DNA of 40,389 nt from an uncultured Pseudomonas sp. (GTDB taxonomy: Bacteria > Pseudomonadota > Gammaproteobacteria > Pseudomonadales > Pseudomonadaceae): positions 1 through 40,389 of the forward strand of contig NZ_CAMPHN010000024.1 of the NCBI RefSeq assembly GCF_946885885.1, read 5' to 3'. Of this stretch, positions 36,113 to 40,389 are shown in pieces. The first letter of the stretch is position 1. The number at the start of each line of letters is the position of its first letter. The notes under the pieces were generated by a model. The model was given only the letters and a program-made list of their open reading frames with translations, made no database searches and was not told where the DNA came from. Made by a program: the position numbers and the translations under genes.

Positions 36113-39100
36113 ATGACCTGCATCCGGCAGAAGCGGGCGCGAGCGATCGCGCGCGGCGTAGAACATTGCCTGCAATTAGTGCCAGCCCGGATGCCGGCAA
36201 CCGAACCAGCAAGCGCGGCGACGGCGGTCCATCGCCGCAAACGGCTCTCGCTGTCCATCTCGGCCGCGTTGATGGCCGGACTGGCAGCCTGGCCCACGAT
36301 CGGCGCCGCGGTGCTCTATATCGAGCCGATCACCGGCGTTGCCGGCAACGACGGGCCCGGCGGCACGGGCGGCTATGATCCCGCTTACGACGTCAGTTTC
36401 GTCGACGGCGTCTTGCACTACAGCTTCGCTGGCGGTGACAGCATAGAGATGGAGGCTATCGACCGCGATCTGGTCGCCGTGTCCATCGCCTCGGGGAATC
36501 CTCCGGTGGCGCTGGACGTGGCCGGCGGCGGCAGGCTGGACCTGTCGGCGAGCCGCGGCGAGAGCAGCATCCGGGGAACGGCGATCGGCATCCTCAACGA
36601 CGGCAACACCGTCACCGTCAACGGCAACACCCGGATCTCCGCCCGCGCCCGCGACGCGGGTCAAGGCGGCGGTCTCGGCAACAGCGCTCAGGCGGTGCTC
36701 GCCCGCGGCGGCAGCACCACGGTGTTCAACGGCGCCACCGACCTGCATGCCCATACGCAGGGCTTTGCCCGCGCGGTCTGGGTCATGGGGCGCAGCAACG
36801 TCGTCTTCAATGGCCCGACCACCATCCTCGCCGAAAGCCGCGGCACGCTCGACGCGGTCTACAACTCCGACGGCGGCACCATCACCTTCAACGGCGATAC
36901 CAGCATCTCGGCGCTGTCGATCTGGCCCAGCGACAACGCCCATGCCATCTACAACGACAACGTCAATACCCGGCTGACGGTCAACGGCAATCTGTCGCTG
37001 ACCACGGTCGCCATGGGTTCGACCGCGTTCGGCGTGCGCAACCAGGGCGACATGGAGGTATTCGGCGACGCCACCGTCGACGTGAAGGGCCCACGCTCCA
37101 CGCACGGCATCGCCAACACCCACCGCTCGGCATGGATGCGCTGGCACGGCGACGTGGGCGTGCTCGTGCGTAGCGAAGGGCCGGAAAACGGCTACACGCC
37201 GTTCGGCAGGCCCTCCGGACTCAGCAACGACCGCTCGCCCGGTGCGGTGATGACCTTCGACGGCGCGGTCTCGGTCGATGTCGCCTCGGAGACGGAAACC
37301 TACGGCCTGGTCAGCACCGGCCTCATCGAGTTCACCTCGCCCACTGCGCCGGTGTCGTTCACGGTTGCCAACGTTTGCAACCCGCCCGACCACCCGAGTT
37401 GTGATGATGCTGACGTGTATGGCATCCGCAACTTCGGCACTGTCAATGTCGCCGGCGGCCTGACCGTGTCGACCACCGCGGGCCGCACCGGCGTCGCGTA
37501 TTCGATCTGGAGCGTACCGCTCGACATCCAGAACGCCAGCGTCACCGTCAACCAGGCCGGCGGCCAGCGCGTGCAGCTCGACGGCGACATCGCCACCGCG
37601 ACCGATCCTGTCAACCGCAACACCGGGTCGGTCAACGTCAATTTCGACACCGCCGATTCCTGGCTGCGCGGCCTGGTCGGCGGCGTGCAGAACGATATCG
37701 GCTATAGCGTCGGCCGTGCCGACCTCGCGTTCGCCAACGGCGCGACCTGGATTCCGCAAGGCAGCGGCACGCTGAGCAACGATTTCGGTTCCGGCTCTCT
37801 CGCCTTGGGCGACAACGGCGTGATCGATATGGCCGGCTACTGGGGCAGCTTCACCCCTGGGGCCATTCCAGCCCATAGCTACCGCACCCTGCGGGTCAAC
37901 AGCAGCACCGGCGGCGCCACGGTATCGCTGGCCGATGGCGCGCGCTTCCAGTTGCTCAGCGACATCACTGGCCAATCCGGCACGGCCGGCGCCGACAAGA
38001 TCGTGTTCGGTAGCGGCATCAGCAGTTTCTCCGCCAGCGGCACCCAGGGTGTGAGCATCGTCTACGACCCGGTGCTGGACGACAATTCCTGGGTCGACGC
38101 CACGGCCGTACGCAACGGTAGAACCATCCTCGCCGCCAGGCCGATCGATATCGTCGATGCCAGCGCGGCCGCCGGCGGTACTGCGACCTTCGCGGCGGCG
38201 ACGGGCCTGGATGGCGAATGGAGCGGCACCTATGAAGGCGATCTGGTGAGATTCGCCTACAGCCCGCAAGTGGCGCTGAGCGCCGACGGCAAGAAGATAG
38301 TGCTGACGGGCATCACCATCCACGGTAGCGAGAGCGGCGCCGTGCCCGACGTGGTCCAGGTGCCGGGCGGCGTAAGCGGGGGTGGCGCTCCCCTTGGGCT
38401 GCGGCCATCGGAGACGGTGCTGAGCGCCGCCGACGCCGCCGACAGTGTCGTCGATCTCTGGCACAGCAGCGGGCAGGCCTCGCTGCGCCATCTGCGCGAG
38501 CGATCGCGCCGCCAGAGCGTCGATCAGGCCAGCGTCTGGGCCAAGGCCGATAGCGGCGAATTGAGCGCGGATACCGCCTATTCGCGCGACTATCGCCAGA
38601 ACTACAACGGCCTGACGGTCGGCGCGGATCGCAGCTTCGTCCGCGACGCCGCCTCCGGCAGCATCGGCTTCAGCGTCGCCCAGGTCCGTTCTACGGCGAA
38701 CTACGAGCAGGGCAAGGGCGAGCTGCAAGGCACCACCCTGGGGCTCTACAGCGGCTGGGCCGCCGACAGCGGCCCTTATCTGCTGCTCGGTGCCGACGCT
38801 TCGCTGCTGGAGAACAGCTACCGCGCACGCGACTCGGAAAACCGCGAAATCGTCGGTAAATACCGGACCCAAGCGGCCCGGACCTATGCCGAGGGCGGCT
38901 ATCCGTTCGAACTCGCGAACGGCTATTACATCGAACCGCAACTCGGTTTGTCCGTCGGCACCATTCGCGGCAGCCGGCACACCACCCGCAATGGCGTGAA
39001 AATCGACCAGGACCGGCTGGTGTCCTCGGTCGCGCGCGCCGGCGTCGAAATCGGCAAGACGCTGCAAGGTCCGGGAATCGATGGCGGCCTCTATGTGCGG

Positions 39101-39328
39101 GCGTCGGCATTGCGCTACCAGGGCGACAACCTGGACATCAACGCCTCCAAGGACGGCGGCAGCATCGCCCCCGATACCGCGGAGCGCAAAGGTACGGGCA
39201 GCGAATTCGTGCTCGGGGGCGACGTCGGCCTCGGCAACACGCGCCTGTTCATCGAGGCGTCCGCCGCCACCGCGGTGGATGCGCAGCGCAACTGGGCCGT
39301 CCAAGCGGGGCTGCGGCATAGCTGGTAA
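36113..39328 (+). CDS. Type V autotransporter with long N-terminal extension
   Basis: The product has 1071 residues. An unusually long signal region comes first: about 44 basic/polar residues, then the hydrophobic LSLSISAALMAGLAAWPTIGAA. The passenger (about 67-790) is Gly/Asn/Asp-rich with short repeated strands such as TVNGNTRI, VFNGPTTI, TFNGDTSI and LTVNGNLSL, the look of a beta-helix. A linker (about 790-815) leads to a beta-barrel of roughly 270 residues starting near QASVWAKADSG and ending LRHSW with a terminal aromatic, as outer-membrane insertion requires. It has no visible protease triad or RGD. TGGGGA before ATG 36113 supports this start. It stands alone; adhesion or surface display is the usual role, but the cargo's function is unknown. 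Confidence 0.88.
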   Translation: MTCIRQKRARAIARGVEHCLQLVPARMPATEPASAATAVHRRKRLSLSISAALMAGLAAWPTIGAAVLYIEPITGVAGNDGPGGTGGYDPAYDVSFVDGVLHYSFAGGDSIEMEAIDRDLVAVSIASGNPPVALDVAGGGRLDLSASRGESSIRGTAIGILNDGNTVTVNGNTRISARARDAGQGGGLGNSAQAVLARGGSTTVFNGATDLHAHTQGFARAVWVMGRSNVVFNGPTTILAESRGTLDAVYNSDGGTITFNGDTSISALSIWPSDNAHAIYNDNVNTRLTVNGNLSLTTVAMGSTAFGVRNQGDMEVFGDATVDVKGPRSTHGIANTHRSAWMRWHGDVGVLVRSEGPENGYTPFGRPSGLSNDRSPGAVMTFDGAVSVDVASETETYGLVSTGLIEFTSPTAPVSFTVANVCNPPDHPSCDDADVYGIRNFGTVNVAGGLTVSTTAGRTGVAYSIWSVPLDIQNASVTVNQAGGQRVQLDGDIATATDPVNRNTGSVNVNFDTADSWLRGLVGGVQNDIGYSVGRADLAFANGATWIPQGSGTLSNDFGSGSLALGDNGVIDMAGYWGSFTPGAIPAHSYRTLRVNSSTGGATVSLADGARFQLLSDITGQSGTAGADKIVFGSGISSFSASGTQGVSIVYDPVLDDNSWVDATAVRNGRTILAARPIDIVDASAAAGGTATFAAATGLDGEWSGTYEGDLVRFAYSPQVALSADGKKIVLTGITIHGSESGAVPDVVQVPGGVSGGGAPLGLRPSETVLSAADAADSVVDLWHSSGQASLRHLRERSRRQSVDQASVWAKADSGELSADTAYSRDYRQNYNGLTVGADRSFVRDAASGSIGFSVAQVRSTANYEQGKGELQGTTLGLYSGWAADSGPYLLLGADASLLENSYRARDSENREIVGKYRTQAARTYAEGGYPFELANGYYIEPQLGLSVGTIRGSRHTTRNGVKIDQDRLVSSVARAGVEIGKTLQGPGIDGGLYVRASALRYQGDNLDINASKDGGSIAPDTAERKGTGSEFVLGGDVGLGNTRLFIEASAATAVDAQRNWAVQAGLRHSW

Positions 39329-39741
39329 AGCCCGCGCGGCATTAACAGGCTGTTAAATCCATCCACGGCCCCGCGCCCGTGCCACAGCGCCCAGCGGCTG
39401 GTCGATCCGCCACCCGCTGAGCGCCATACGCCAGTAGCTGCCGAGCCGCGCCATTCATAGCCCGCCGGCATGCCTCTCGAATCGCATCAGCTCGGCCAAC
39501 ACCTACGCCATGAACAGCCGGATGAGCGGACGGCCGCTGCGCTGTGCGGCTCCGCGCCCCTTCCCAAGCACGCCAGCGACAAACGCCATAACGCTCCCTC
39601 GGCCATTCGGCCCTGTGCCGACCGCTAATCGACCGACCGCTCAGAAAATCCGGCTCACGGATTGACACGGCCGTACCACAAAATATAGATTCAATAATTG
39701 AAGCTATTTAGCAAACGAACCAGGAGGCGAGCAGCCGCACC
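39329..39741. promoter_or_regulatory. Intergenic region with the promoter of the HxlR-type gene
   Basis: TTGACA (39662-39667) and TATAGA (39684-39689) are 16 bases apart, a good sigma-70 promoter. TTCAATAATTGAA (39690-39702), a perfect 13-bp palindrome, follows the -10 box at once and would cover the transcription start, so it is a candidate operator for self-repression. TTAACAGGCTGTTAA at 39342-39356 resembles an end of the MITE-like element. The stretch between about 39360 and 39650 shows no gene I can support. Confidence 0.6.
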
Positions 39742-40269
39742 ATGAGCCGAACGTCTTTTGAAACCATGAATTGCCCGGTGGCGCAAACCTTGAATCTGGT
39801 CGGAGAGTGGTGGTCGATTTTAATTCTGCGCAATGCCTTCTGCGGCATGACGCGCTTCCAGGACTTTCAACAGCACCTGGGGATCGCGACTGGCACCTTG
39901 ACCACGCGTTTGCAGCGGCTCACCGAGAGCGGAATCTTCGAGCGCGTGCGCTGCCAGGTCGACGGCCGCTCTTACGAATACAAATTGACGGAAAAAGGCA
40001 TGGAGCTCGCGCCCATGTTGCTCGCCCTGACCGAGTGGGGAGAGAAGTGGGCGCCGAATCCGAAAGGCAGGCGCATCCGGTTCGTCGAACGCTCGACCGG
40101 GCTGGATATCGGCGGGGTCAGCGCCATATCGGCCGACGGCAAAAGGCCTCTCGGGATCGCCGAACTGGAAGTACTACCCGGTGCCGGCGCCGATGGCAAA
40201 ACCGATGCCCTGCTGCACGGCAGAACCGTTGCGCCGACGCTCGATAAAGAAATCTCGCTACTCAACTAA
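39742..40269 (+). CDS. HxlR-family transcriptional regulator
   Basis: This 175-residue winged-helix regulator has the HxlR signature: N-terminal MNCPVAQTLNLVGEWWSILILRNAF with its cysteine (Cys11), then FQDFQQHLGIATGTLTTRLQRLTESGIFERV and YEYKLTEKGMEL. The C-terminal part after about 115 (IGGVSAISADGKRPLG) is longer than in minimal HxlR proteins. Such regulators often respond to electrophiles or oxidants through the conserved cysteine. ATG 39742 is 14 bases after AGGAGG (39722-39727), a long spacing. The palindrome behind its promoter suggests autoregulation. Its target genes are not visible; the next gene lies beyond the window. Confidence 0.9.
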   Translation: MSRTSFETMNCPVAQTLNLVGEWWSILILRNAFCGMTRFQDFQQHLGIATGTLTTRLQRLTESGIFERVRCQVDGRSYEYKLTEKGMELAPMLLALTEWGEKWAPNPKGRRIRFVERSTGLDIGGVSAISADGKRPLGIAELEVLPGAGADGKTDALLHGRTVAPTLDKEISLLN

Positions 40270-40389
40270 GGCCCCCCTTAGATCTGTACCCCCAGGAGAC
40301 GTGCAACCGCCAAAAATAAAATCCCACAACCGATTAGGGTCTGTTGCCGTTTCATCGCGACCGCGCCGGAGCCTGTTTTAGCGCGAGGC

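Noticed and set aside
36176..39319. A 1047-codon open frame antisense to the autotransporter gene
   Set aside because: It is an effect of high GC and codon bias opposite a clear autotransporter; its translation is rich in Ala, Gly, Arg and His with no domain or signal.
40333..40389. Possible start of another repeat (GGGTCTGTTGCCGTTTC...) at the window end
   Set aside because: It looks like a dispersed element end but is cut by the window edge, and no second copy is visible here.

Overview
The window is high-GC gammaproteobacterial DNA and almost certainly a Pseudomonas chromosome. From memory of P. aeruginosa PAO1, the order glyA - yjiA/yjiX/cstA - PilZ adaptor (mapZ) - radA - ydcH-like - mscL - fpr matches the PA4602-PA4615 neighbourhood. 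The cyanide-insensitive oxidase (cioAB with a DUF2474 small subunit), ANR-type boxes and the GTAGCCCGGATGCAATC-type palindromes also fit Pseudomonas. No rRNA, tRNA, CRISPR array, integrase, transposase or phage gene was seen.

Layout. 1-4845: 3' end of glyA with its terminator, a translationally overlapping pair (DUF3142 lipoprotein and a large secreted/membrane repeat protein), and a small zinc-ribbon membrane protein. 4950-8282 (minus): the carbon-starvation/pyruvate uptake operon cstA-yjiX-yjiA. 8283-12988: a decayed copy of a chemoreceptor 5' end, an intact chemoreceptor, and a histidine kinase/NarL-type regulator pair. Receptor and kinase share related periplasmic Cache sensors, and cstA and the receptor both carry AANAANAA motifs in their leaders. 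13203-16418: mapZ, radA, two YdcH-like genes (one behind a perfect ANR box) and mscL. 16634-22548: an apparent three-gene signalling cassette: response regulator with degenerate GGDEF and intact EAL, periplasmic amino-acid-type binding lipoprotein, and dCache-PAS histidine kinase. 22539-24623: fpr and rlmG.

24624-28400 is the accessory part. It has an integron-like gene cassette with a recognisable 77-bp attC site and a second cassette-like gene with no clear end, a cupin gene, a second DUF2474 gene with the broken 3' tail of cioB, a RHH/ParE toxin-antitoxin pair, and copies of a MITE-like palindromic element. 28401-30850 is the intact cioAB with a perfect ANR box upstream. 31201-34599 holds an MFS exporter, a DJ-1/PfpI gene and a purine permease. 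Nearly identical TetR-type palindromes lie upstream of the exporter and the DJ-1 gene. 34773-40269: trmA, a large autotransporter and an HxlR-type regulator with a visible promoter and operator-like palindrome.

For a previously undescribed system, the best candidates are the binding-protein/kinase/phosphodiesterase triad, the predicted two-site TetR-type regulon (exporter plus DJ-1), and the rearranged cio tail with its toxin-antitoxin pair and palindromic elements. Functions are assigned by recognising protein families by eye; no database search was run.
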